A stretch of 64,000 nucleotides of DNA from NCBI RefSeq assembly GCF_009712425.2, contig NZ_VCJR02000001.1, forward strand, positions 1,430,001-1,494,000, read 5' to 3'. Below, one piece after another: positions 51,871-61,482 of the stretch (the first letter of the stretch is position 1; every line of letters begins with the position of its first letter). The notes under the pieces were generated by a model that saw only the letters and a program-made list of their open reading frames with translations, was not told the origin of the DNA and did no database searches. The DNA comes from Aquisalinus luteolus (GTDB lineage: Bacteria > Pseudomonadota > Alphaproteobacteria > Caulobacterales > Parvularculaceae). The position numbers were made by a program, and so were the translations under genes.

Positions 51871-52473
51871 TCAGGCGTAAAGCCAGGGGCGGGCCATCTT
51901 GTCCCGCTCCTCGAAAACCGTGATCGCCTTTTCGTCCTGCAGCGTCAGACCGATCTCGTCGAGCCCACCGAGCAGGCGCTCCTTGCGGAATGCATCGATC
52001 TCGAACTCCGTCACCTTGCCGTCAGGTGCTTTCACCGTCTGCGCCTCGAGGTCGACCGTGAACTCCCGGCCCGTCGCCTTCTTCAGCAGCTCCTGAATCT
52101 CCTTTTCCGGCATTGTGATCAGCAACAACCCGTTCTTGATCGCATTGCCGAAAAAGATATCGGCAAAACTTGGCGCGATGACGCAGCGATAACCGAGATC
52201 CATCAGCGCCCAGACGGCATGCTCGCGTGAAGACCCGCAGCCGAAATTCGGGCCAGCAATCAGGACCTTCCCCTTGTCATAGGGCGGCCTGTCGAAGGGC
52301 GATGAATTGCGCAGGTTCCCGTTCTCGTCATAGCGCACGGTCTTGAAGCAATATCTGCCGAGGCCGGTGCGGGAGATCGTTTTCAGATGCTCCGCCGGGA
52401 TGATCACATCCGTATCGACATTGGAGCGGTAGAACGGCGTTGCGACAGCCGTCAGTGTCGTGAACGGTTCCAT
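51871..52473 (-). CDS. leuD: 3-isopropylmalate dehydratase small subunit
   Basis: Small subunit of isopropylmalate isomerase, which makes 3-isopropylmalate from 2-isopropylmalate in leucine synthesis (200 aa). Typical features are SNVDTDVIIPAEHLKTI, LIAGPNFGCGSSREHAVWAL (swivelling domain), SFADIFFGNAIKNGLL, and the C-terminal LQDEKAITVFEERDKMARPW. The ATG at 52473 overlaps the leuC stop (ATGA), so it is translationally coupled. It is the last gene of the leucine operon. Confidence 0.96.
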   Translation of the reverse strand: MEPFTTLTAVATPFYRSNVDTDVIIPAEHLKTISRTGLGRYCFKTVRYDENGNLRNSSPFDRPPYDKGKVLIAGPNFGCGSSREHAVWALMDLGYRCVIAPSFADIFFGNAIKNGLLLITMPEKEIQELLKKATGREFTVDLEAQTVKAPDGKVTEFEIDAFRKERLLGGLDEIGLTLQDEKAITVFEERDKMARPWLYA

Positions 52474-53894
52474 CAGGCAGGCTCCTTCGCCATCAATTCG
52501 CGTACATCGGTAAAGCGCCCGGCAATCGCCGCGGCTGCCGCCATGGCGGGCGAGACGAGATGGGTGCGGGCACCCGGCCCCTGCCGGCCGACGAAATTGC
52601 GGTTGGACGTCGAGGCACAGCGCCCCTGCGCCGGTACCTTGTCCGGGTTCATGCCGAGACACATGGAGCAGCCCGGTTCGCGCCATTCGAAGCCGGCATT
52701 GATGAAGATTTCATCGAGCCCCTCAGCCTCAGCCTGATCGCGTACTAGGCCGGATCCCGGCACCACCATCGCCAGCTTGATATTGGGCGCAATCGTCCGC
52801 CCGCGCAGCACATCGGCAGCGGCGCGCAGATCCTCGATCCGTGCATTGGTACATGAACCGATAAAGACATGATCGACACTGACATCGGCAATCTTCATAC
52901 CCGGCCTCAGCCCCATATAGTCTAACGACTTTTCTGCCGCAGCCTGCTTCGCCTTGTCAGAGATAGTGGCAGGGTCCGGCACGACAGCGCTGATCGGCAG
53001 CACATCTTCCGGGCTCGTCCCCCAGGTCACCTGCGGCTCGATCTCGGCAGCCTGCAGCGTGATGTCGATATCGAACTCGGCATCCTCATCCGTGTAAAGT
53101 GTTTTCCAGTGATCGACGGCAACATCCCATTGCCCACCCTTCGGCGCAAACGGACGACCCTTGATATACTCGAAAGTCGTCTCGTCCGGCGCGACCAGGC
53201 CGGCACGGGCACCGGACTCGATCGCCATGTTGCACAGCGTCATGCGCCCTTCCATGCTCAGGGAACGGACGGCTTCGCCGGCATATTCGATGACGCAGCC
53301 CGTGCCGCCCGCCGTGCCGACCCGGCCGATGATCGCCAGCGCCATGTCCTTTGCCGTGATGCCCGGCGGCAGTTCACCTTCCACGGTCACGCGCATGTTC
53401 TTCGCGCGTTTGACGACCAGCGTCTGCGTCGCCATCACATGCTCGACTTCCGACGTGCCGATGCCGAAGGCCAGCGTCCCGAACGCGCCATGAGTGGAGG
53501 TATGACTGTCGCCACACACCATGGTCAGGCCCGGCTGGGTAAAGCCCTGCTCCGGCCCGACGACATGGACGATGCCCTGGCGCACATCCAGCATATCATA
53601 GAGCTGGACGCCGAATTCCTCCGCGTTTGCCATCAGCGCCTCGACCTGCTGTTTCGACATCGGGTCGGTGATCGGCTCGGTGCGCGGTGTCGTAGGCACG
53701 TTGTGGTCGAGCATGGCCAGCGTCGCATCGGTGCGGCGCATTCGACGCCCGGCGAGGCGCAGACCCTCGAAGGCCTGCGGGCTCGTCACTTCATGCACCA
53801 GCTGCCGGTCGATATAGAGAAGCGCATCGGCACCGCCACGGTCAGCAACGATGTGTGCGTCGTAAATCTTGTCGTACAAGGTCTTGCCAGCCAT
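52473..53894 (-). CDS. leuC: 3-isopropylmalate dehydratase large subunit
   Basis: Aconitase-type large subunit with a 4Fe-4S cluster (473 aa). Cluster cysteines lie in [15 protein letters not shown] and in the [11 protein letters not shown] pair. The N-terminal [37 protein letters not shown] and [20 protein letters not shown] are family signatures. The ATG at 53894 overlaps the leuB stop; a GTG one codon upstream is also possible. It pairs with leuD downstream. Confidence 0.97.
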   Translation of the reverse strand: MAGKTLYDKIYDAHIVADRGGADALLYIDRQLVHEVTSPQAFEGLRLAGRRMRRTDATLAMLDHNVPTTPRTEPITDPMSKQQVEALMANAEEFGVQLYDMLDVRQGIVHVVGPEQGFTQPGLTMVCGDSHTSTHGAFGTLAFGIGTSEVEHVMATQTLVVKRAKNMRVTVEGELPPGITAKDMALAIIGRVGTAGGTGCVIEYAGEAVRSLSMEGRMTLCNMAIESGARAGLVAPDETTFEYIKGRPFAPKGGQWDVAVDHWKTLYTDEDAEFDIDITLQAAEIEPQVTWGTSPEDVLPISAVVPDPATISDKAKQAAAEKSLDYMGLRPGMKIADVSVDHVFIGSCTNARIEDLRAAADVLRGRTIAPNIKLAMVVPGSGLVRDQAEAEGLDEIFINAGFEWREPGCSMCLGMNPDKVPAQGRCASTSNRNFVGRQGPGARTHLVSPAMAAAAAIAGRFTDVRELMAKEPA

Positions 53895-54940
53895 CACACC
53901 CTCCGTGCAATCGCGTCAGCAGCTTCGTCCGTAGACAACGTCCCGCCAAGATCGCCGGTCACATCCCCCGCATCGATTGCGCCATCTATGGCGGCATTGA
54001 TCGCTGCAGCGGCCTCAGCCTCGCCCAAGCCTGTTTCGAGCATCATCGCGACGGACGCGATCATGCCAATGGGGTTGGCCTTGCCCTCGCCTGCAATATC
54101 CGGTGCAGAACCATGGATCGGCTCGAACACGCCCGGCCCGTCATCGCCCATGGAGGCAGACGGCAAGACGCCGATGGAGCCGGCTAGCATCGAGGCTTCG
54201 TCAGTCAGGATATCGCCGAACATGTTCTCGGTGACGATGACGTCGAAGTCAGCAGGCGAGGAAATCAGCTTCATCGCCATCGCATCGACCAGCATGTGGT
54301 CGAGCTTCACGTCAGCGTATTCCTCCGCCATCACGCGGGCCGTCACCTCGCGCCACAGCTTGGAGGTCATCAGCACGTTGGACTTGTCGACGGAGGTCAC
54401 GCGGCCCTTGCGCTGGCGGGCCATGTCCCCTGCCCGGCGCACGATACGCTCGATCTCCGGCACCGTATATCGGCACTCGTCGCTCGCCCAGTCATCTCCG
54501 CGATCCTTCGCACCGAAATAGATCCCGCCGGTCAGCTCGCGCATGACGACGATATCGACGCCATCGAGATGCCCGTCACGAAAGGCCGTGCGCCCGGCCA
54601 GAGCAGGAATGTTCCGTACAGGACGGATATTGGCATAGACGCCCAGCGACTTGCGCATGGCGAGCAGGCCCTTTTCAGGGCGCTGCTCAGGCGGCAGGCC
54701 ATCATATTGCGGCCCGCCGACGGCGCCCAGCAGGACCGCATCAGCCGCCTTGCAGGCAGCCTCGGTTTCCGCCGGGAACGGCGTGCCGGTTTCATCGACC
54801 GCCACGCCGCCGAAAAGGCAGTCCTGATAAGTCAGATCGAGCCTGAATTTTTCCGCTGCCGCGTCGAGCACCCTGCCCGCCGCTGTCATGATTTCAGGGC
54901 CGATGCCGTCGCCGGCCATCCGCACGATCTGTCTTGTCAT
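53894..54940 (-). CDS. leuB: 3-isopropylmalate dehydrogenase
   Basis: NAD-dependent oxidation and decarboxylation of 3-isopropylmalate to 2-oxoisocaproate (348 aa). Signature motifs are [33 protein letters not shown] and the metal/NAD region [27 protein letters not shown] (shown here through its core [10 protein letters not shown]). [17 protein letters not shown] precedes the cofactor end. The gene overlaps leuC and follows ilvE by 18 bases. Confidence 0.97.
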   Translation of the reverse strand: MTRQIVRMAGDGIGPEIMTAAGRVLDAAAEKFRLDLTYQDCLFGGVAVDETGTPFPAETEAACKAADAVLLGAVGGPQYDGLPPEQRPEKGLLAMRKSLGVYANIRPVRNIPALAGRTAFRDGHLDGVDIVVMRELTGGIYFGAKDRGDDWASDECRYTVPEIERIVRRAGDMARQRKGRVTSVDKSNVLMTSKLWREVTARVMAEEYADVKLDHMLVDAMAMKLISSPADFDVIVTENMFGDILTDEASMLAGSIGVLPSASMGDDGPGVFEPIHGSAPDIAGEGKANPIGMIASVAMMLETGLGEAEAAAAINAAIDGAIDAGDVTGDLGGTLSTDEAADAIARRV

Positions 54941-54958
54941 TATTCGCCTCTTTAGATG

Positions 54959-55885
54959 CTATTTTTCGATGGGCTCCAGCCAGCCCCATTCGTCTTCGGT
55001 TTCTCCGGTGAAGAGACCGAAGAAGGTTTTCTGAATCTTGTCCGAGATCGGATAGTTGCCGTCACCGACCTGGTGATCGTCGACCGAAGCGACCTTGGTC
55101 ACTTCCGCAGCCGTGCCGGTAAGGAAAATCTCGTCAGCCGCATACAGCATCTCGCGCGGGATATTCTGCTCTACGACTTCATAGCCGAGCTTGCGGGCCA
55201 GCGTGATCGCACTGTCGCGGGTGATGCCGCCGAGGATAGAAGCTGCGAAAGGCGGCGTGATGATCCGCCCGCCCTTTACGACGAACAGGTTCTCGCCGGC
55301 GCCTTCCGAAACGGTGCCGTCATGGGCAAGGCCGATACCTTCGGTATAGCCGCGCTTCTTGGCCTCGATGGTGATGAGCCGCGAGGACAGGTAATTGCCT
55401 GCCGCCTTAACGCCCGCCGGGATCGTGCCCGGGGCCGACCGCCGCCAGGACGAGACACCGACCTTGATGCCTTTTGCCATGGCTTCATCGCCCAGATACC
55501 GCCCCCAGGGGAAGCATACGATCGACACATCCGTCGGGCAGTCGAGCGAATACGGCCCGACCTCGCCATAACCGAGATTGGCGTTGATGCGAATATAGGC
55601 GGACTCAAGCCCGTTCACCCGCACCGTCTCGGCTGCGGCGTCGAGGATCTCCTGCTGTGTGAAGGGGATATCGATGTAATAGACCTTCGCCGAATAGAAC
55701 AGCCGGTCGATATGGGCCTTGTTGCGGAAGATACAGGTGCCCTTGTGGTCGGTCTTGTAGGCGCGGATGCCTTCGAACGCGCAGGTGCCATAGAGCAGCG
55801 CGTGGGTCATCACATGGGTCGTCGCTTCCTTCCACGGAACGAGTTTGCCATTGTGCCAGATCTTGTCGACTTCCTGGATTGCCAT
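54959..55885 (-). CDS. ilvE: Branched-chain amino acid aminotransferase
   Basis: Class IV PLP aminotransferase that makes the last step of leucine, isoleucine and valine synthesis (308 aa). Motifs are IWHNGKLVPWKEATTHVMTHAL, GTCAFEGIRAYKTDHKG, and EAKKRGYTEGIGLAHDG with the PLP-binding Lys, plus SEGAGENLFVVKGG and the final GITRDSAITLARKLGYEV. Inserting ilvE between leuA and leuB is not the textbook order but puts the terminal step of the pathway in the same unit. Spacing to leuA is 35 bases. Confidence 0.95.
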   Translation of the reverse strand: MAIQEVDKIWHNGKLVPWKEATTHVMTHALLYGTCAFEGIRAYKTDHKGTCIFRNKAHIDRLFYSAKVYYIDIPFTQQEILDAAAETVRVNGLESAYIRINANLGYGEVGPYSLDCPTDVSIVCFPWGRYLGDEAMAKGIKVGVSSWRRSAPGTIPAGVKAAGNYLSSRLITIEAKKRGYTEGIGLAHDGTVSEGAGENLFVVKGGRIITPPFAASILGGITRDSAITLARKLGYEVVEQNIPREMLYAADEIFLTGTAAEVTKVASVDDHQVGDGNYPISDKIQKTFFGLFTGETEDEWGWLEPIEK

Positions 55886-55920
55886 GGGTCAGTGCCTTTC
55901 AAAGCTTTTCGCTACTATCA

Positions 55921-57498
55921 TCAGGATTGCTGCGCACGGTTACGCACAATCCTGTTCATCGCGTCAAGATAGGCGATGACACTGGCAAACACGATATCGG
56001 TATGGACGCCCGAGCCATGGATGCGCGGGCGCCGGTCGACGCTCTCCTCGCCGCCGACGACCATCTCGTTTTCCGACGAGTTGTCGAGCAAGTGAACATC
56101 GGCCCAGCCCTGCGCATCGATGCCGGTACCGATAGACTTCACCGAGAAATCCTCCAGATGCACGTCGAGCCCGACGATCTCCTTGATCGAGGAGAATGCC
56201 GCGTCGAGCGGGCCGTTGCCCCGTGCCTCATGGGTATGAACCGTACCGTTCTGGTGGGTCAGGGTCACATGGGCCGTCGCATGTCCGTCACGTTCGGCCC
56301 CGGTTTTCAGCCCGGCGACCCGCCACGGGCCGCTGGCATTCAGCGACTGGCCCAAGATCAGCGACTTCAGGTCGTCATTGGTAACGTTCTTCTTGGAATC
56401 CGCCAGCTGCTTGAAGGCCTCGAAAACCTCGTTCAGTCGCTCGCCGGACAGATTGTGGCCCAGCTCCCGCGCCCGGTCGGCAAGCGCGTTACGACCGGAA
56501 TGTTTGCCCAAGACCAGCAGCGATGTCGGCGCCCCGACATCGGAGGGCCGCATGATTTCGTATGTCTGCAGGTTCTTCAGCATACCGTCCTGATGGATGC
56601 CGCTTTCATGGGCGAAGGCGTTGTCGCCGACGATCGCCTTGTTGCGCGGCACGTCCTGGCCGGTCAGCCGGGCCAGCAGACGACTGGCGTTATAGAGCTT
56701 CGTCGTGTCGATCTGAGTCGACAGCTCGAAGAAGTCGGCGCGGGTGTTGATCGCCATCACCACCTCCTCCAGCGCGCAATTGCCTGCCCGTTCACCAATG
56801 CCGTTCAGGGCACATTCCACCTGCCGCGCCCCGCCGCGCACGGCGGCCAGCGAATTGGCGACAGCCATGCCCAGATCGTCATGGCAATGGGCCGAGAAGA
56901 CGGCCTTTTCCGCGCCCGGCGTATTGGCGATGAGATAGCGGAACAGGTCCTCGATCTCCTGCGGCGTGGTATAACCGACCGTGTCAGGCACGTTGATTGT
57001 GGTTGCGCCTGCCTCGATCGCAGCACCGAATACCTGAACGAGGTAATCCCGCTCGGTCCGAATGGCGTCTTCGGCAGAAAACTCGACCTCGTCTGCCAGA
57101 TCCTTCGCCTGACGTACCGAAGCGATTGTCTTTTCCAGCACTTGTTCCTTGCTCATACGCAGCTTGTGCTCGCGATGGATCGGGCTGGTCGCGATGAAGG
57201 TGTGGATGCGTTTCTTCGCAGCCGGTGCGATGGAATCGGCAACTGCCTGGATGTCCTTCTCGTTTGCCCGGGCGAGACCGCAGATGAACGTGTCGTGCAT
57301 GTCCGACGCCTCGGTGGCGATGGCCTTCACCGCCGCGAAATCGCCCGGCGACGCCACGGGGAACCCGGCCTCTATGACATCGACCTTGAGTTCGAGCAGC
57401 GCCTTTGCCATGCGCACCTTTTGATCTAGGTCCATGGAGAACCCCGGTGCCTGTTCGCCGTCCCTCAATGTCGTATCAAAAATTCGAACCTGTTCCAT
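55921..57498 (-). CDS. leuA: 2-isopropylmalate synthase
   Basis: First committed enzyme of leucine synthesis, condensing acetyl-CoA with 2-oxoisovalerate (525 aa). The catalytic TIM barrel starts RIFDTTLRDGEQAPG, with HCHDDLGMAVANSLA and GAGNCALEEVVMA-type motifs (here ERAGNCALEEVVM). The C-terminal regulatory domain (KNVTNDDLKSLI onward, ENEMVVGGEES) gives leucine feedback. It is the first gene of the operon leuA-ilvE-leuB-leuC-leuD. A hairpin terminator and a small leader ORF lie just upstream (57536-57742). Confidence 0.97.
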   Translation of the reverse strand: MEQVRIFDTTLRDGEQAPGFSMDLDQKVRMAKALLELKVDVIEAGFPVASPGDFAAVKAIATEASDMHDTFICGLARANEKDIQAVADSIAPAAKKRIHTFIATSPIHREHKLRMSKEQVLEKTIASVRQAKDLADEVEFSAEDAIRTERDYLVQVFGAAIEAGATTINVPDTVGYTTPQEIEDLFRYLIANTPGAEKAVFSAHCHDDLGMAVANSLAAVRGGARQVECALNGIGERAGNCALEEVVMAINTRADFFELSTQIDTTKLYNASRLLARLTGQDVPRNKAIVGDNAFAHESGIHQDGMLKNLQTYEIMRPSDVGAPTSLLVLGKHSGRNALADRARELGHNLSGERLNEVFEAFKQLADSKKNVTNDDLKSLILGQSLNASGPWRVAGLKTGAERDGHATAHVTLTHQNGTVHTHEARGNGPLDAAFSSIKEIVGLDVHLEDFSVKSIGTGIDAQGWADVHLLDNSSENEMVVGGEESVDRRPRIHGSGVHTDIVFASVIAYLDAMNRIVRNRAQQS

Positions 57499-57535
57499 TT
57501 GTCAGCTCAATGTCGCTTTGCTTGTCGTTTGCGTT

Positions 57536-57565
57536 AAAAAAAACCCCGTTTCGGCTGAAACGGGG
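57536..57565 (-). terminator. Attenuator-type terminator upstream of leuA
   Basis: On the minus strand CCCCGTTTC, a 4-base loop (AGCC) and GAAACGGGG form a 9-bp stem, followed by eight T's. It ends 38 bases before the leuA start, leaving little room for a separate promoter, so leuA is probably transcribed through it. A leucine-rich leader ORF ends about 28 bases upstream. This fits transcription attenuation, but it could simply end the small gene. Confidence 0.75.
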
Positions 57566-57592
57566 CGGTGTCGACATCCTCTAGCGGATCGT

Positions 57593-57742
57593 CTACATCG
57601 CCCATCCCCTAAGAAGGAGCACGAGGCCCATGCCCGAAAGACCGGCCACGACCACGCCCAGAAAACGCACCTGCACTTCAGCATTGCGGGCAATCGCGAT
57701 AGCTTTCGCTTTACGTCTCTGATAAGGGCTGCGGTAATGCAT
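57593..57742 (-). CDS. 49-codon ORF upstream of leuA: candidate leader or small membrane protein
   Basis: ATG 57742, TAG stop 57593, preceded by AAGGAATTTTGACCGTA. The peptide has a basic N-terminus (YRSPYQRRKAKA) and a C-terminal hydrophobic segment ending GLVLLLRGWAM. Four leucine codons (one CTC, then CTC-CTT-CTT) cluster within five codons in the last third. Read as a leader, leucine starvation would stall ribosomes here and control the downstream terminator. Read as a gene, it would be a single-pass small membrane protein. Confidence 0.55.
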   Translation of the reverse strand: MHYRSPYQRRKAKAIAIARNAEVQVRFLGVVVAGLSGMGLVLLLRGWAM

Positions 57743-57837
57743 TACGGTCAAAATTCCTTGTGGATTTAGCAGAAACTAGCTGTATTGGCGGGCCGACACA
57801 AGGGTAAAATGATACATCGAGTGAATCAGAGAGGATT

Positions 57838-58974
57838 ATGAGCAACCAAGCTGCTGAAACGATCAAGAATGCCAAGAGGATAGTCATCAAAGTGGGTTCC
57901 GCCCTGTTGATTGATGAAAACGGCAATCTTCACGCTGGATGGCTATACAATCTGGTCAAGGATATCGCGTCATTGCGCAAGTCCGGCAAGGAAGTGATCA
58001 TCGTGTCCTCCGGTGCCGTGGCGCTCGGTCGCCGTCGTCTCGGCATTGGCGCGGTGATGAACAAATACGAAAAGCACGCCGCCGCCGCTGCCGGCCAAGT
58101 GCATATCATCAATGCCTACGAGAATGCCTTCGCGGGCTATCAGACGGTGATTTCGCAGGTGCTGCTGACGCTGGACGTCACAGATGACCGGGTCAGCTAT
58201 CTCAACGCCCGCGATACTCTTGATACGCTACTTGAACTTGGCAGCGTACCTGTCGTGAATGAAAACGATTCCGTGACCACGCGTGAGGGGCGCTATGGAG
58301 ACAATGACCGCCTCGCCGCCTATGTCTCGCAGATGTCGGATTCAGACGCCCTTATCCTGCTGTCGGACATTGACGGGCTTTATACAGCCGATCCGCGCAT
58401 GGAGCCTGATGCCGAATTCATCCCGGTCGTGACCGAGATCAGCGAAGATATCCGTGCCATGGCCGGCGGCACGGCCCGCAAGGGCGCCGGCACAGGCGGC
58501 ATGCGTACCAAGATCCTCGCTGCCGAAATCGCTATGCAGGCTGGCGTGTCGACCATCATCGCCAAGGGCCGAACCAGGGAAGACATCGGCCCGATAACCC
58601 GTCTTCTCGGCGGTGGCCAGGCGACGCTATTCCAGGCCGAGGAAACAGATGAATCGGCCCGCCGGATCTGGATCGGTTCGCATTTTCAGTCCAAGGGCAC
58701 TATCTACGTTGATGAAGGCGCCGAAAAAGCCATTCGTGGTGGTGCCAATTTGCTTGCCGCCGGCATCAGTCGGGTCGACGGGCAATTCGAGAAAGGCGAT
58801 GCAGTCAGCGTCGCCAATCTGAAGGGCGAAGAAATCGCCAAGGGCCTCACCGGCTACAGCGCGTCGGAAATCCAGCTGCTGGCCGGGGCCAAGACCGCAG
58901 ATATCGCAGAACGCGTCGGCTACAAGGGTCGCGCGGCCGTGGTCCACTACCAGGACCTCGTGTTTGATGACTAA
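57838..58974 (+). CDS. proB: Glutamate 5-kinase
   Basis: First step of proline synthesis, ATP-dependent phosphorylation of glutamate (378 aa). The kinase domain has [58 protein letters not shown] and [20 protein letters not shown]-terminal PUA domain (about residues 280-368) is present as in the long form. ATG follows GAGAGGATT. Divergent from the leu leader and followed 14 bases later by proA. Confidence 0.96.
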   Translation: MSNQAAETIKNAKRIVIKVGSALLIDENGNLHAGWLYNLVKDIASLRKSGKEVIIVSSGAVALGRRRLGIGAVMNKYEKHAAAAAGQVHIINAYENAFAGYQTVISQVLLTLDVTDDRVSYLNARDTLDTLLELGSVPVVNENDSVTTREGRYGDNDRLAAYVSQMSDSDALILLSDIDGLYTADPRMEPDAEFIPVVTEISEDIRAMAGGTARKGAGTGGMRTKILAAEIAMQAGVSTIIAKGRTREDIGPITRLLGGGQATLFQAEETDESARRIWIGSHFQSKGTIYVDEGAEKAIRGGANLLAAGISRVDGQFEKGDAVSVANLKGEEIAKGLTGYSASEIQLLAGAKTADIAERVGYKGRAAVVHYQDLVFDD

Positions 58975-58988
58975 TAAAGAGGAAAAAG

Positions 58989-60269
58989 ATGTTACAGAAG
59001 CCTGAGTTAGACAATGTTGATCAGATGATGCACGAAATGGGTGCCGAGGCCCGCAAGGCGTTCGGTGTGCTCTCTCAATCGTCTACAGAAAGCAAGAATA
59101 AGGCGATTCTGGCCGCCGCACGCCTGATTGGTGAGCGCGAAGACGCCATTCTCGAAGCTAATGCCAAGGATATGGCTGCAGCAAAGGACAAAGGCCTGAC
59201 CGGTGCCATGCTCGACCGCCTTGAGCTGACGCCTGAGCGTCTCGCCGGCATCCGCGACAGCCTTCAGCAAATCGCAGACCTGAAAGACCCAGTCGGCGAT
59301 GTCATCGCGGGATGGGATCGTCCCAACGGCCTGAAGATCGAGCGCGTTCGCACACCCCTTGGTGTCATTGGCGTCGTCTATGAAAGCCGCCCGAATGTCA
59401 CCGTCGATGCCGGTGCCCTGTGCCTGAAATCGGGTAATGCTGTTATCCTGCGCGGTGGCTCTGAGAGCATCAACTCCTCTGTCGCCCTCCATGGCTGTCT
59501 TGCCGATGGCCTCGAAGAAGCCGGCCTGCCCGCAGCCGCCGTCAATTATGTCAACACGACCGATCGCGCTGCCGTTGGCGCCATGTTGTCAGGTCTCGAC
59601 GGCAATCTCGACGTCATTATCCCGCGTGGCGGCAAGTCTCTCGTCGCCCGGGTTCAGGATGAAGCCCGTATCCCGGTCATCGGCCACCTTGACGGCCTCG
59701 TTCATGTCTATGTCGACGAGAACGCCGACCTTGAAAAGGCCGCCAAGATTATCGTTAACGCCAAGATGCGCCGCACCGGCATTTGCGGTGCCGCTGAAAA
59801 ACTGCTGGTCGACAAGGCCATCGCCGACAAGGCAGTGCCTGAACTGACTACGGCCCTGACAGAAGCTGGCTGCGCCCTGCGCGGTGATGACGCCTCCCGC
59901 TCCCTTGATGACCGGGTCACCCCGGCCGAGACCGAGGACTGGGTCACCGAATATCTCGCGCCTGTCATCACGGTTGGCGTGGTCGATGGTGTCGAGGGCG
60001 CCATCAAGCACATAGCGGCCCATTCTTCAGGTCATACTGAAAGCATCATCACCGAGGATCAGGCAACCGCCGACCGCTTCATCCATGGCGTCGACAGTGC
60101 CATCGTCATGCATAATGCCTCGACCCAGTTCGCCGATGGCGGCGAGTTCGGCATGGGTGCCGAGATCGGAATCGCGACTGGCCGTATCCACGCTCGTGGT
60201 CCTGTCGGCGTCGAGCAGCTGACGACGTTCAAATATGTCGTTCGCGGCACCGGCCAGACACGCACCTGA
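58989..60269 (+). CDS. proA: Glutamate-5-semialdehyde dehydrogenase
   Basis: NADPH-dependent reduction of glutamyl phosphate to the semialdehyde in proline synthesis (426 aa). The catalytic Cys is in the [15 protein letters not shown] motif. [13 protein letters not shown]-type motif (here [21 protein letters not shown]), [24 protein letters not shown], and [23 protein letters not shown] are signatures. It is coupled to proB with 14 bases between and AAGAGGAAAAAG before the ATG. Confidence 0.97.
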   Translation: MLQKPELDNVDQMMHEMGAEARKAFGVLSQSSTESKNKAILAAARLIGEREDAILEANAKDMAAAKDKGLTGAMLDRLELTPERLAGIRDSLQQIADLKDPVGDVIAGWDRPNGLKIERVRTPLGVIGVVYESRPNVTVDAGALCLKSGNAVILRGGSESINSSVALHGCLADGLEEAGLPAAAVNYVNTTDRAAVGAMLSGLDGNLDVIIPRGGKSLVARVQDEARIPVIGHLDGLVHVYVDENADLEKAAKIIVNAKMRRTGICGAAEKLLVDKAIADKAVPELTTALTEAGCALRGDDASRSLDDRVTPAETEDWVTEYLAPVITVGVVDGVEGAIKHIAAHSSGHTESIITEDQATADRFIHGVDSAIVMHNASTQFADGGEFGMGAEIGIATGRIHARGPVGVEQLTTFKYVVRGTGQTRT

Positions 60270-60353
60270 TCTAGCCATGAACTCCGAGTCTCGGGCATAA
60301 GGGTGGCTGATGCAGCCTGTACAGTCACTCCTAAAGCCACCTTCGAGACGTCC

Positions 60354-61172
60354 ATGAGCTTTCAGCCCCCCAAAGATCGGCACGATATTACCGCCTTGCT
60401 GCAGATTATGCGCGACCTGCGCGACCCGGACGGTGGCTGCCCGTGGGATCTGGAGCAGGATTACCGCTCCATCGCCAAATACACGATCGAGGAAGCCTAT
60501 GAAGTCGTCGACGCCATCGAGCGCGATGATCTCGGCGACCTGCAGGACGAGTTGGGCGATTTGCTGTTGCAGGTTGTCTTCCACAGCCAGATGGCGGCTG
60601 AGGACGGCAAGTTCACTTTCGGTGACGTGATCCAGTCGATTTGCGACAAGATGGTGCGTCGGCACCCCCACGTCTTCGACCAGGAAGGCAGCGACCTTGC
60701 CGAGGGGCGAGATGCCGACGGCGTGTTGAAAGCTTGGGAAGATATCAAGGCGGCAGAGCGTGCCGAGAAGGGTCAGGACAAGACCCGCATCCTGGATGAC
60801 GTGCCGGTCGGCCTGCCAGCCCTTGCCCGGGCCGTGAAACTGCAAAAGCGCGCCGCTCGTGTCGGCTTCGATTGGCCGGAAGCAGAGCAGGTTCTCAACA
60901 AACTAACTGAGGAGATAGGCGAGCTGACCCACGCGCGGGCGGAAAAAGACGCTGAAGCGATCGAGGATGAGTTTGGCGATATTTTGTTCACTCTGGCTAA
61001 CTTGTCTCGACATCTTGAAGTCGATCCTGAAAAGGCTCTGCGCCGAGCGAATACCAAGTTCACCCAGCGCTTCGCCAGTGTGGAAGACAGCGTCGAAGCC
61101 TCAAGCCGGGGCTTTGAAGAGCATTCTCTGGATGAACTGGAGACCTATTGGCAGAGCGCCAAGAAAGACTGA
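60354..61172 (+). CDS. mazG: Nucleoside triphosphate pyrophosphohydrolase MazG
   Basis: Hydrolyses nucleoside triphosphates to monophosphates, a housecleaning role (272 aa from ATG 60354, MSFQPPKD). Two tandem MazG domains are seen: CPWDLEQDYRSIAKYTIEEAYEVVDAIE with LGDLQDELGDLLLQVVFH, and RVGFDWPEAEQVLNKLTEEIGEL with IEDEFGDILFTLANLSRHL. The EExxE metal motifs are intact. It follows proA by 84 bases. It ends against the barstar gene, which faces it with no gap. Confidence 0.95.
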   Translation: MSFQPPKDRHDITALLQIMRDLRDPDGGCPWDLEQDYRSIAKYTIEEAYEVVDAIERDDLGDLQDELGDLLLQVVFHSQMAAEDGKFTFGDVIQSICDKMVRRHPHVFDQEGSDLAEGRDADGVLKAWEDIKAAERAEKGQDKTRILDDVPVGLPALARAVKLQKRAARVGFDWPEAEQVLNKLTEEIGELTHARAEKDAEAIEDEFGDILFTLANLSRHLEVDPEKALRRANTKFTQRFASVEDSVEASSRGFEEHSLDELETYWQSAKKD

Positions 61173-61481
61173 TCACTCCAGTATCAGGTGGATATTGTCT
61201 TCTCGCTCTTCGCCATCGGGGCCGTGGGTGCGGAAAATCTCGATAAGCGTATTGAAGTCGGTCTCGCCCATTGCTTTGCGAGACTCCTCATGATCGCGCC
61301 AGATCAGACGAAAGCCTTCATCAGGTGTACCGAAACCACCTCGCAGGATATCATTCAGAGCATCAAGGTTTCTGCCCCATTTGCGACCGTTGATCAGCTT
61401 TTTCTCAATCTCTTCGTAGAAAGCATCGAGGCTGTCGATCCATGCGCCCTCAATGATGAAGCTCTTGAGCTGCGCGGGCAT
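61173..61481 (-). CDS. Barstar-family protein without an adjacent barnase
   Basis: A 102-aa barstar-like protein (MPAQLKSFIIEG). The core SLDAFYEEIEKKLINGRKWGRNLDALNDILRGGFG is the barstar helix 1-2 region, whose core LDALNDIL is the family hallmark; the C-terminal half contains DFNTLIEIFRTHG. Barstar inhibits the RNase barnase, but no barnase-like gene is visible nearby. It starts 1 base after the hflX stop and so probably shares its transcript. It could inhibit another ribonuclease or protect against a foreign toxin. Confidence 0.82.
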   Translation of the reverse strand: MPAQLKSFIIEGAWIDSLDAFYEEIEKKLINGRKWGRNLDALNDILRGGFGTPDEGFRLIWRDHEESRKAMGETDFNTLIEIFRTHGPDGEEREDNIHLILE

Positions 61482-61482
61482 A

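Noticed and set aside
55879-57429. 516-codon plus-strand ORF opposite leuA
   Set aside because: Shadow of leuA, which has full family motifs in the other strand.
57502-57693. 63-codon minus-strand ORF upstream of leuA
   Set aside because: It uses a different frame from the 49-codon ORF, runs through the terminator stem, and lacks a ribosome site; the 49-codon ORF has both a good site and the Leu run.
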